Shown here: positions 35,682 through 46,334 of the stretch, one piece after another
Layout of the letters: every line of letters begins with the position of its first letter
Numbering within the stretch: position 1 is the stretch's first letter
NCBI GenBank assembly: GCA_038380435.1
Contig: JAWZYU010000030.1
Coordinates: forward strand, 63,747,817-63,811,816
Length of the DNA stretch: 64,000 nucleotides
Reading direction: 5' to 3'
Origin: Ryuthela nishihirai
Taxonomy: Eukaryota > Arthropoda > Arachnida > Araneae > Heptathelidae
Notes under the pieces: generated by a model
Told to the model about the DNA's origin: nothing
Seen by the model: the letters and a program-made list of their open reading frames with translations, nothing else
The model's database searches: none
Translations under genes and position numbers: made by a program

Positions 35682-36052
35682 AATGTCTACAGATGACTAC
35701 ACAGTAAAAACAATAGCTATTATGGAAAATGAAATTGATTTCTGCAATTTCATCAACAATTGCCAAAATCTATTTAAATTCGACAGGTGTCGTACACAAA
35801 ATTTTTTGGAACGGTATCAGCCTCTTGAATATTAGGAATAGTGAAAATCGCCAAATCTTTTTCTATTATAAAAATCTCATGAACCCATTTAGTGAGATAT
35901 TATAACTATGCCTATGATTAGCCAAGGCAACTAATATTAACTATTTATGAAAGAGCTAACTTCTTTTCGTGGGCATAATGTTTACTATAGAGTGAGAGAA
36001 ATGTCAGAAAGCACGGTAGATCTTGCAGAGACAACAAAGTGCACATTCCAGG

Positions 36053-36178
36053 TTATTTGTAGTGTGTTATGAGCTTAATCTTCATTGCAGACTTCATGTT
36101 TAATGTGAAGGCTTCCAGGGTTATTTGTAGTGTGTTATGAGCTTAATCTTCATTGCAGACTTCATGTTTAATGTGAAG
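36053..36178 (+). repeat. Tandem duplication, 68-bp period
   Basis: Two perfect copies of a 58-bp sequence starting ttatttgtagtgtgttatga begin at 36053 and 36121. Confidence 0.9.
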
Positions 36179-36483
36179 CTATATGCGTCACTTGCAGAGC
36201 GGCGGGTACAGCAGAGTGACATCGCAGTATGTTTACAGCGTGGTAAGTGGGAAGGCACCCTGAAGCTCTGAAAGACTTAGTCATTATAATAGTCATGGTT
36301 TACCACTGAAGTTGAGGAAGAATGGGACCATTTTAAACAGGCTTCTTGAAACTAACAATTCTCTGTAGATAAAAAGAAGCAGAGGAGGCAAAATTATTTG
36401 AGTGATAAGGTACTTGAGCTTATTTCAGAAAGAAAGAAAACTGTAGGAATATTTCATCAATACCTTACTAGTCCTAACAGAGA

Positions 36484-36681
36484 GAATGTGCGGGAGAGCC
36501 ATACTCTGTGCATGTTAAAGAACATGCTGGATGGCCTTGACGGGAGGCTACCATCTGTCTCCCAACAGCTGTTCCAGTCGGTCCCTGCCCCCAACCTTCT
36601 CTGAGCCTTTGGGGTCCTTGTGGCCTGGCCATTTAGCCCATGGTGTGCAAAAAAATGCCGCTCAGAGGTAAAGCAATCCAA
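36484..36681 (+). repeat. MetaSINE, 5'-truncated, inserted in LINE
   Basis: Only the 3' half is present (from gtgcgggagagccatac). It is bounded by the duplication tcctaacagaga, which restores the LINE sequence when removed. Confidence 0.88.
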
Positions 36682-37192
36682 TCCTAACAGAGAACTTAAT
36701 AAACATGTAAAGGATCAGTTATAGCAGCTGATCAGAATTTTTGGCTTGGCTGACAAAGCTGAGGAAACAACTAGACAGCATAATAGCAGAGAATTGTACT
36801 GGATAGTTGATGTTTTGTGTGGTAGAAAATGGGCCAGGTATACAGGGATTGAAGGATAGACAAGGTAATGTTATTGAAGATGAGGATTCTGTCATGGTTA
36901 GGTAGGCTGAGCATTTCAGTGATGTTCTAAACAATGTGGTTATTGCTATCCCCTTTTATGTAATGATAGTGCATTACTGGTTTTAATGTTGGCCCTATAT
37001 CACAGTCTGAAGTTATTTTAGCTATTTCTAAACTTAAATACATAAATCCTCAGAGGTAGATGAAATTACTGCAGAAATGCTTAGTGCTGGGGATGTTTCA
37101 GTTACCATATAGATGACTGAAATTCTGAATATCTTTTATGATAAATTCATGGTTCTTAAGGATTCTACCAGAGCTATTATTCCTATTTTTGA

Positions 37193-37578
37193 GGGGCGGG
37201 GGTGGCTCAGTCGGTAGCGCGCCAGGCTCGTAATTTGTAGTTCCCAGGTTCGAGTCCCAGCTGGGTCAGCGTTGAGATTTATCTCCGCAAAATTCCCCAC
37301 CCTGCCCACGGTCAGTAGGGGACACCGATGGGCTTGGAAAAGCCGCCGTCCGTCGGATGGGACGTTAAGCCGTGGCCCCGTGTGCAGGAGAGCCATACCC
37401 TGTGCACGTTAAAGAACACGCTGGATGGCCTTGACGGGAGACTACCATCTGTCTCCCAACAGCTGTTCCAGTGGGTCCCCTCTCCCAACCTTCTCTGAGC
37501 CTTCGGGGTCCATGTGACCTGGCCATTTAGCCCATGGTGTGCAAAAAAGTGCCGCTCAGAGGTAAAACAACCCACAAC
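37193..37578 (+). repeat. MetaSINE, full length, inserted in LINE
   Basis: A full copy from the tRNA head (gtggctcagtcggtagcgc) to the aacaaccca end, with duplication cctatttttga on both sides. It interrupts the conserved IPIFKKGD block of the LINE reverse transcriptase. Confidence 0.92.
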
Positions 37579-38898
37579 CCTATTTTTGAAAAAGGTGATC
37601 GCAGTTCTTGTGATAACTATAAAGGTATCAGCCTACTTTCTATTCCAGGTAAGTTTTTTGCCTGATTGTGCTTAATAAGGTTAAGAATCTGGTTGAAAGC
37701 AATTGTGTGATGAGCAGTGTGAATTCAGAAGTGGTAGAGGATATATAGATCAGATTTTTTCACTTAGGCAGTTTCTTGAGAATGTTTACTATCTCTGTTG
37801 ATTTCGAAATGGCTTTTGACTCTGTTGATCACTGTAATTTGTGTTTGATTGTGAGATTGTATGGCATACCCAGACAAGTTAGTTAATATAGTGAAAGCCC
37901 TCAATAATAACACTTAGTTTAGTGTAAGAGTTGGTAAAGCTTGTAGCAATTTGTTTTAACATTGCTTTTGGTATTCGACAAGGGTGCGTTTTGTTTCCTT
38001 TTCTCTTTTAGTTGGTTATTGATTATGTTATGCGAAATTCACTGCAAGGGAAATATTTTGGCTTTCAGTGATCTGAAAACGTGAAAATTTCAGATTTAGG
38101 TTATGCTGATGATTTAGTCCTTTTGGCAAATGATGTTGACATGAACTCTTTCATTCAAGCTGCTGATGAGACTGGTAATAGAGTAGGTTTGATGAAAAAT
38201 TAAAGTGATGAAAATTGGTCAGACAGGCTGTGATTCAGTTAATCTGAATAGTTCCACTCTTGATCAGGTGTCTCAGTTTAATTATCTTGGGAGCTGTGTA
38301 ACATACTGGTGATGTGCAGCATGAGATTAACAAATGGATAGGGGTTGCTGTGGGAATTTTTAAGAATCTATGTACTGTGGAGAAATAGGCATATGCATTT
38401 AAAGACTAAAATTGACTATAAAAGTTTGGTTCTCTTTAAGGTTAGTTATGGTTGTGTAACTTAGATGCTTTGTAAACAAGGTAACAGGAAACTTGATGCT
38501 TTTGATTCTAGATGCTTAATGGATATCTTGGGCATTAGGTGGTTCAACTTTGTAAGTAATGATGAAGTTAGGCAAAGGAGTCGGTAATCTCCTTTGAGCA
38601 GCATATTGTGCAGAGAGAGAGAGACCGTTGGTTTGGCCATGTTGCCCATATAGATAATTGTAGATTAGTGAATATGGTTATGAACAATGCCTGAAGGCTT
38701 CAGAAAGAGGAGGAAACCCAGGATGTGGTGAGCAAACAATGTGAAACAGAATCTTGTTAGAATTGGTGTGTAGTGACCAGATGCAACAGATATAGCTCAG
38801 GATAGATACTTGGAGAACTAAATTGCATTGTCTGGTTGGACCTCTATATAGCCCATGGCTGCTTGTGGATGATGATGAGATCAAGGTGGTGAGAGACT

Positions 38899-39192
38899 TC
38901 AGCTCTCAGAATGTTTAGTCTCATCACTCCATAGTTTTATTCCATTTCTTTGGATTCTAACAACTGGATTCTGACCCCACTTCAACCTGAAGCCTTGTTT
39001 ATGCTTAGGAGCCTTTTGGGATGAATAATCATATATTTTAAACTCTTTGGAAACAGTTGGTGCAACTTTCTTACCAATAATTTGCATTAATGGCAAAGGA
39101 AGTCCATTTGCCCCTTGAAAGATGATTTGGTGATGTAACCTGCCGATGTTGCTATAACCCACTTTATCACAGTAAATATCAAAAACATGCAT
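38899..39192 (-). CDS. Intact 97-codon antisense frame of unknown identity
   Basis: The frame runs from an ATG just after an acceptor-like gctacag to TGA, with no internal damage. The composition is clearly protein-like (VFDIYCDKVGYSNIGRLHHQ, FQGANGLPLPLMQIIGKK, RLKWGQNPVVRIQRNG). It lies next to the LINE 3' end, so it could be a retrocopy fragment or the terminal exon of a gene antisense to RPL4. I do not recognise the family, and no poly(A) tail was seen. Confidence 0.35.
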   Translation of the reverse strand: MHVFDIYCDKVGYSNIGRLHHQIIFQGANGLPLPLMQIIGKKVAPTVSKEFKIYDYSSQKAPKHKQGFRLKWGQNPVVRIQRNGIKLWSDETKHSES

Positions 39193-39722
39193 TTCTGTAG
39201 CATCCTATTGCACTGTATTGGCAGCCACATTGGACTACTATTTATTATCAGTGGCAACTAATTGTTTTTGCTGTGCAGTGGGAAGCTGGGGGTTGGATCA
39301 CTAGTATGTAATGGTCCCAACACATCCGAGATTCACCCTCCACACCATTCTGTTAAAATCAGAATAGAGCAAAGCATCAGTCAGTGACCTGGGTTTGGGG
39401 ACAAGAATAATTGACCACATGGCAAACACAAAGTTTTGGGGTACCAATTCCTAAAGGTTAACAATAATAATATTAAGCCTTTGCAGATCACTTATGAATC
39501 TAGAATAAATGCCTGTCACATTTACATTACTTCTAGCTTGAACATTTTGCAGAAGAAGCAGTCTTAAATGATGACTGAAGTTCACTTTTGGTTAATGTGT
39601 AATAATTAAATTTTTTCAAGAACTAACAACTATTCCATTGATTTGCAAAATCTTTTCTGTGTTGAATTTTGAATTTATTTATAGTATTATACAATATCTA
39701 TATAATAATAATAAATTTTCAG

Positions 39723-39900
39723 GCTCTTGCAGCAGCAAGACCACTTGTCAGTGTTTACACAGAAAAAAATGAGCCATCAGGTACTCAAGTGCTATTGCCA
39801 GCAGTTTTCAAAGCACCTATTAGGCCTGACATTGTTAACTTTGTGCACATGAACATGTCAAAGAACAGACGTCATCCATATGCAGTATCAAAGGAAGCAG
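39723..39900 (+). CDS. RPL4: RPL4 exon 2: large-subunit ribosomal protein uL4, residues 2-61
   Basis: RPL4 (uL4) is a core protein of the 60S ribosomal subunit. Its globular domain sits on the 25S/28S rRNA and its long loop lines the peptide exit tunnel. This 178-nt exon follows aaattttcag and ends GAAGCAG|gttagt, splitting glycine 61. The peptide carries the family hallmarks [16 protein letters not shown] and [18 protein letters not shown], and ends [10 protein letters not shown]. No frameshift or stop is present. Confidence 0.97.
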
Positions 39901-40074
39901 GTTAGTTTTTGTTTCGATTTTATATATAGCCCTATAATAAATCATATGAACCAGAGATGAGTTTTTCACACAAGTGGGAAAACAAAAAAAAAAACAGTAA
40001 AATAAACTTGTATGTAGTGCCTTATTAAAGTTAACGTAATTGTAAGTTATTAAATTGATCTGTAAAACAGCATT

Positions 40075-40265
40075 ATTTTAATTTTAATTTCATTGACTCA
40101 TTTTGATGGCCAAATTGATTTTGAAGTATTTTCAGAAAGTAAAATGAGCAATTTTATAACCTTATCTTGAATAAACAGAAATGCCATGCTACATCAGAGA
40201 AGCATTTAATCATGAGTAACAAAGTGGCAAAAATTCAAGGAAAACTAAAAGGAAAATATTTGTGT
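40075..40265 (+). repeat. Fragment of the 9808-10704 MITE family
   Basis: It shares gatggccaaattgattttga, cagaaa-taaaatg and aacaaagtggcaaaaatt with the element at 9808, in the same order. It lies in RPL4 intron 2. Confidence 0.45.
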
Positions 40266-40675
40266 TTTTTTTAACTAAAGACAAAATTTTGTATATATAT
40301 TTTAACTTCAGTAATTTTTTTAGATTCATTATTTAAATATATTTTTTATATGTGTAATATATCAAGTTTCAAGTGTTGAGAACAAACATTTTGAAAACTT
40401 GGTTTCCAAATGTAGGTTTATCATCCACCATTCAGAAAGACTAACTCCCAAAATTTTAGTGACGTACATAAAAAATTGTACATGTTAAATAATAATTTAA
40501 AAAAAAGGTTTTAAACAACAGCTAAGTAACATTCACAATGAATTCATTATTGTAGCAATTTCATGTAATGAGAAAAATTGTGCTATGTTGAAATTGAGAC
40601 ATTTCATATTGCAAAACTTCATGCAAGGAAAATAGCAGTGACATATACCCTATTTAGAAGTTTTCAAACCAGTGT

Positions 40676-41260
40676 GGAACACACTGGATGGCCTTGACGG
40701 GAGACCACCATCTATCTCCTAACAGCTGTCTGTGGTTCCTTCCCCCAAGCTCGTAATCTGTAGTTCCCAGGTTCGAGTCCCAGCTGGGTAGGGGTGGCTC
40801 AGTCGGTAGCGCGCCAAGCTCGTAATCTGTAGTTTCCAGGTTCGAGTCCCAGCTGGGTCAGCGTTGAGATTTATCTCTGCAAAATTCCCTGCCCTGCCCA
40901 CGGTAAGTAGGGAGATAGCGATGGGCTTGGAAAGGCCACCGTCCGTAGGATGGACGTTAAGCTGTGGCCCCGTGTGCGGGAGAGCCATACTCTCTGCACG
41001 TTAAAGAACACGCTGGATGGCCTAGACGGGAGGCTACCATCTGTTTCCCAACAGCTGTTCCAGTGGGTCCCCTCCCCCAACCTTCTCTGAGCCTTCGGGG
41101 TCCTTGTGACCTGGCCATTTAGCCCATGGTGTGCAAAAAAGTGCCGCTCAGAGGTAAAACAACCCAACCCTTCCCCCAAACTTCTCTGAACCCTTGGAGT
41201 CCTTGTCATTTAACCCATTGTGTGCAAAAAAAGTGCCGCTCAGAGGTAAAATAATCCAAT
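40676..41260 (+). repeat. Older MetaSINE split by a younger MetaSINE
   Basis: The outer copy (40676-40748 and 41169-41260) is a 3' MetaSINE fragment ending gtgccgctcagaggtaaaat. It is interrupted by the inner copy 40749-41168, flanked by the duplication ccttcccccaa derived from the outer SINE itself. Confidence 0.85.
40749..41168 (+). repeat. MetaSINE with duplicated tRNA head, nested
   Basis: The head appears twice. A partial unit (gctcgtaatctgtagttccc to cagctgggt) is followed directly by the complete unit starting aggggtggctcagtcggtag. The body and tail are normal. The duplicated promoter region would give two B boxes. Confidence 0.85.
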
Positions 41261-41261
41261 T

Positions 41262-41375
41262 CCAGGCCACTAGTCCCCTCACATTGCTCTCAGTGAGAAA
41301 GGGTACACCATTGGACTTGGAAAGGCTGCTATCTGTTGGATGGAGCATTAAGTTGTCCCTCTCAGAGTGAAAAAA
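41262..41375 (+). repeat. MetaSINE core relic
   Basis: The strings cattggacttggaaaggctg and gttggatggagcattaagtt are the eroded core of the family. Confidence 0.55.
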
Positions 41376-42602
41376 AAACTACTGCATTAGAAGCTTAACC
41401 AAAGGGCATAGTGAGCATTGCATGCCTGTCTTGACCTTTTAGGAACAAAAATATTTGGACCCGCTTATCTGTGATATTTGTGCCAGAATCAATAAAGATA
41501 TTTACCACTGTATCCCTTGTGTATTCAAAATGCAGAGGAAAAAGGCTTTGAACCATCGACAGAAAGAAAAAAGCAAGAAAATAAATAGAAGATAAAATGT
41601 TCTATTGTTTTATTTGTTGAAAGTGATTCATTCCCAGAAACCTGTTTTTCTGAGAAAGCCTTAATGTTATGACTTAGTGGATAGTGTAAGTAAAGAACTT
41701 TTTGAACACCCTTCATAACAAATTGAAAGATGAAGAACTAGATGAAACTGATGAATCAGAAAAATATACGAAAGAAACTTCTCAGCATTGTAAGAGATAG
41801 CATTGATGCCATGATCAATTATGTGGTGGGTTCTTCATCAAATCAAGAGTTGCAGGCCTATCATGAGCATTTAAGAACTGTAAAGGTGGTAATAATTAAA
41901 GACTATTGACTTCAGATCTGAGTGCCATTATTCCTGAACCACCTTTGAATATTTTTGAATCATCTGTTTATGAATAAATGTTTTTTTCCCAGCTTTTAAA
42001 TAAAGACTCAAAACTGCAATGTCAGTTTGATATATTTTATTTTTTAGACAAAGAATTAATGTTATAGAAAATGTGACTCAACATTAACATACATATTTAT
42101 GTCATAAGGACTATTATCACTAAATTTTACCTTTATTTGTGTTCTAGGTTTTTTTTCTTGTCTTTTAGGGCCATCTTTTGCTTTACTAATCCTTAGCCTC
42201 CCTCCCTCCTTCCTCCAACTTACCCAGATTAGTGAGGGTTTGCTGTATTTCCTTATTTTAATAGTTATCATAAAATAGAAATTCAAATGTCTGGTCAGTT
42301 GGTAAACACATGCATGCAGATTTATGTGAAATGATATAAGAAACAGAAAAGTGAGTGGTTTACTAAGGGCCATAAGTGATGTTACAATAATTAAAAAGCT
42401 CAACGTTGGCACCTCTGGGTCATAGCATACCTGTATGCACCATTTCCACACTCTACTCCTATCAATGGGATCTTTATCCTTTTAAAAAGTGACTTGTTAA
42501 ATTAAACTTATTTAATCTAATAACACTACTTTTTAGATAGTTTTAAAGTATGTTTTTATATTAAATGTACATGTTTTGTAAGGATAATTTTTCTTTCCTT
42601 AG

Positions 42603-42848
42603 GTCACCAAACTTCTGCTGAGTCATGGGGCACAGGCCGTGCAGTTGCTCGTATCCCTAGAGTCCGTGGAGGTGGTACTCATAGATCTGGACAGGGTGCA
42701 TTTGGTAATATGTGTCGTGGAGGTCGTATGTTTGCTCCTACCAAAACTTGGCGTAGATGGCATCGTAGAATAAATATCAATCAACGCCGCTATGCTATCT
42801 GTTCAGCTATTGCAGCAACTGGTATTCCTTCGCTAGTAATGTCTAAAG
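42603..42848 (+). CDS. RPL4: RPL4 exon 3: exit-tunnel loop of uL4, residues 61-143
   Basis: This 246-nt exon (acceptor tttccttag, donor gtatat) encodes the most conserved segment of uL4. It starts [20 protein letters not shown]. The glycine- and arginine-rich extended loop ([19 protein letters not shown]) reaches into the ribosome exit tunnel, and [13 protein letters not shown] and [12 protein letters not shown] follow. Both ends split a glycine codon after the first base. The sequence is essentially invariant relative to other animals in this region, so the gene is the functional locus and not a retrocopy. Confidence 0.97.
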
Positions 42849-44869
42849 GTATATTTTATTATTTTGTAAATGCTGGTTATGAGCATTTAATTTTTTAAAT
42901 TAAAATAATGAGTTTTGCAAGTTTAACCATAAAATAGAAAAGCTTTTTTTAGTATTTTTGTAATATATACATATATTGGTATTTGTTTCAAATTAAGATT
43001 TTTGCTTTCCAAAATTATATTGTGTTCCACCTGTACTGAACTGACATTGACTGAAGGCCTCACTTCTAACTACTTGTATGGAAAAAAGGTGTGGCTTTTT
43101 TTCTCAAATGTAGACTCCCTATACTGAGTTACTATCTGTACAAATTCCCCAAACACGACATCTTGGAAATGACTATTGAGATATTGTCTTCCCATAAAAC
43201 AAAGATGGACCAGAAAAAAGAAGAAAAAGAAATCTAAAAAAAAAATTGGCTCAATTTGAAGATTCCGAAACCCAATGCTCTGAGTTTTACAATGTCTTTG
43301 TGTACTTCTTTCAGGTTAGACAATTTTGACATTTTAGTTTTCAAATCTCTAATATGAGAATAAATGAATCATGATTATCAGATTTTAATCTGGGAATATT
43401 TGAAATATAAGATTTGTTTCCACTTCCAGTTTTTGAACCTAAATTGTCACTTTTAAAATGAAGGTTTTTTTCATTGTTGTGTCAGAAAAGCCTTTAAGGC
43501 CAGCATTCACTTTTCAATCTTAACCCAATGTGGTGGCTTAAATGATCATACATGGTCAAGATTGTTTGCTGATATCCTTGTTTACCACCACAATGAATGA
43601 TTTAAATCGCCCACTTCAATGATCTGTGGCCAGGATGTAAAAGCAGAATCCCTAGAAACTGGGTGTAAGAAAAACCTAGTTTCAATGGAAGAAAGAGAGA
43701 CTATGTCCTGGCAACCATCCATATTTGTAAATCCTCCAGTTGTACTTTGAAAAAGCACATTGCATTAAATATTTTGTATTCATTATTTTTTTACAGTGAA
43801 TTCCTAAATCTATATACTGTTGAATAGAGCTCTTTATTTGCTATCTATCACATTTGCATATTTTATTCCTATCTCATTGCTATAGCTTTCTCAGCATTCT
43901 TTTGTTTATAGAGATAATACGTTTGCAAGTGCCTTAGTTATCAATAATAGGAAAAAACCATGACCGTGAATGGGAAATAATGCATATGACAAGCAACAGA
44001 TGATACTTGAAGATGATGAAAATCTTACCTGCAGTCCCAAGCATCTTGGTCAGGAAAATGAAATATGTAATGACCTAATGTTCTTCAGTGTTTTGATGTC
44101 TTTTGTTCTAAATATTATTACAAATAACAGTTTTTGATAACAGTGAAATAGAGAATATTTTAGTTTATAAATGCATAAACTTTTAAGAAATCTGCTTAAT
44201 GTCTCTGAGGTATCTAAAGTCATCTTATTCTGCTGTTCAGAGAATAAAGGTGCAAAACAGAAAACCTTTCAAATATAGAAATCTGTTACTGAGCACAGTT
44301 TCAATTATGTGTAGTTCTCTGAAATTGTCGATATTAGTGCACTCAACAGTTATTTGTATAGCAATACACGAATGATTATCAGAAGGAATTTAGTATTGGA
44401 GTAGTTTTCTAGTATAATTCATTCAAATGTCTCCTAATCCAGATTTTTGCTTTATACAAAAACGATTTATGATGGCTTTCCCCCTCCCCTGAGGCATAGT
44501 TTCAATAATCTTAGTATTCTTTATAAGTATAAGCACAGCTGGATTTTAGGAAAATGACTATGGGATATAGTTTAATAAGAGTCCATAAAATCCAGTGAAT
44601 TGTGTATACTCAGCATTTGGCAGCTGTTCAAATACAAAATGTTTTGCTCTCCACCTTCGTTGCACATCCCTCAATGCAGGAGTCTGTACGTGGTGAGGGG
44701 ACCATATATCAAATTCTGCTTATATGGGTATCTTTACAGTGTCCTAAACACCCATGTAAGATGCATTATCTGTTATGTTAGTAGCATTTTTTATATAACA
44801 GCAGTTCATATTAACTTTTTTAATGTAAGCTGTAGGTCAATGTGGGCATAGAGGAAAACTGTCTTGAGA

Positions 44870-44960
44870 CAAGTGGAATCTGATGCTTTCATTAGGAGGT
44901 CATGGGTTGAGATCTCACCTGGATCAAGACAATTTTCATTTGCCCAAGTTGATTTACAGT
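44870..44960 (+). repeat. Weak tRNA-like SINE head
   Basis: The B-box-like gggttgagatctcacc and the following ggatcaagacaattttcatt suggest an old tRNA-derived element; the A box is poor. Confidence 0.25.
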
Positions 44961-45095
44961 GTAGTGTTTGAAAAGTTGTCATCTATGTCAGGAAACAGAC
45001 AACCAAGTTGCATCATTGATAGTTCCTGACATAACGCCATGAGCGAATCAAATAAAAAATGCGGGAAAGTTTATATGTCACATTAGCTGAAAGAA

Positions 45096-45190
45096 AAGTT
45101 AGCCATTGATGATGTAGTGGTTAGCAGACCTGACATATTACTAAATATGGGTTCAAATCCCACTCATGGCAAAACCAATTTTTTTCAGCT
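45096..45190 (+). repeat. SINE family B copy
   Basis: The A box gatgtagtggttagcag and B box gggttcaaatcccac are followed by tcatggcaaaaccaattt. Confidence 0.55.
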
Positions 45191-45542
45191 TCCTATTTCA
45201 AGGGTATATCCTTTTTCAAAATTACTATCAGACCTATTACTAGGTCTTACGTTCTTTCTGCCCCTTTTATTTTCTATATTGTTTAGAATTAAATGCCTTT
45301 TTTTTTAATGTAGCAATCCGTTTATCTTCATTATAAGATGGTTAATTTATCTTATCCTAAAGTAGTTGAAGTTTAAAAAAAAAACTGGTTCTTTTTTAAA
45401 GGTTAAAAACCACCTGGCATTAATTAACCACAGGTTAAAATCTAAACAAACCATTTTGGTGTAAAATTCATAATACTGTTTCTGTAGCATACTGGTGTAG
45501 TTTAAGCAGTTTAAAAAAAAAAAAATAATTTTGTTTCTATAG

Positions 45543-45667
45543 GACATAAAATTGAGGAGATCCCAGAAGTCCCATTAGTAGTCAGTGATAAAATACAAGA
45601 ATATAGCAAAACCAAGCAGGCTGTACAATTCTTGAGAAAAGTAAAGGCATGGACTGACATTGAGAAG
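45543..45667 (+). CDS. RPL4: RPL4 exon 4, residues 143-184
   Basis: This 125-nt exon (acceptor gtttctatag, donor gtatgc) encodes [17 protein letters not shown] and the helix ending VKAWTDIEK, matching the [21 protein letters not shown] region of other animal RPL4 proteins. It ends in phase 0. Confidence 0.96.
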
Positions 45668-46334
45668 GTATGCAAATTTTCACAGGTTTAAGTTGCACAC
45701 ATTGTTATTTAGATCAGTATCCGACTTTTGTAAAGGAAATAATTTTCCATTATTACCTATGGACAAAGCAATTAAAAATAAACTATTAATGTGACTGAAG
45801 TTAAAAGTGCAACAATAAAAAAATTCTGGCTTTTTGTTATAATACAATGTTCTAGGTTTGCACAGTGATTATATTAATGTGCAGAAAATAATTGAACTTT
45901 TCTCACTGTTAATTTTTGAATCAGATAATTAATGGAAATGTAAGATCAGAGTTTTTTTTTTAAATCTATAAACAAAGATGGTTATTAAAAATTGTTAAGT
46001 AAAGCAATGATTCTTTAAATACCAATTATCCAAGTAATTTTATGCCTGAGAATTGAAAAATTTGCTTACGGAAACAGTTGTCTTTGTCAGTAGAGTGTAT
46101 ATGTGAATTGCCTAAATTTGTAGTCAGTCATTTCCAGTTTCAAAAAATTTTCAAGAAGTGAGAAAACATTTTGCACCAATGTTGTTCCTCTTTATACTCT
46201 TCATTTTAAAGGTGCTGATAGCAATTCAAAACATCAGTTTTTGTTATTTGCAGATGGAACACTCATCTTTCTTTATAAAAAATACTTCTGCTAAATTCAC
46301 ATAAAGATTTCTCGTCTTACATGCAGTGTTGCTT

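Larger units (their letters stand above)
36245..38881 (+). mobile_element. YADD-LINE copy, long but degraded, interrupted by two MetaSINEs
   Basis: This is collinear with the minus-strand copy at 47015-48994 and extends further 5'. Segments include NYLSDKVLELISERKK, an FEKGD-like IPIF block broken by a SINE, a DFEMAFDSVDH block, LGYADDLVLLANDVD (catalytic YADD of reverse transcriptase) and the C-terminal WFGHVA region. It ends gctgcttgtggatgatgatg. Many frameshifts and stops make it non-functional. Confidence 0.85.
28894..39722 (+). other. RPL4: RPL4 intron 1 (10.8 kb)
   Basis: The donor is gtaagaa and the acceptor aaattttcag. The first 3.1 kb is featureless AT-rich sequence. The rest holds LINE and MetaSINE insertions, a 113-codon exon-like frame at 32050-32388 and an antisense 97-codon frame near its 3' end. 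Confidence 0.85.
42849..45542 (+). other. RPL4: RPL4 intron 3
   Basis: The donor is gtatat and the acceptor gtttctatag. It is mostly featureless AT-rich sequence. Two weak tRNA-like heads lie at 44870-44960 and 45096-45190. I searched by eye for a C/D snoRNA (RTGATGA...CTGA) and found no convincing pair. Confidence 0.7.

Noticed and set aside
44030..44110. C/D box snoRNA in RPL4 intron 3
   Set aside because: A C-box-like gatgatga occurs near 44032, but no CTGA D box with terminal pairing follows at a suitable distance.
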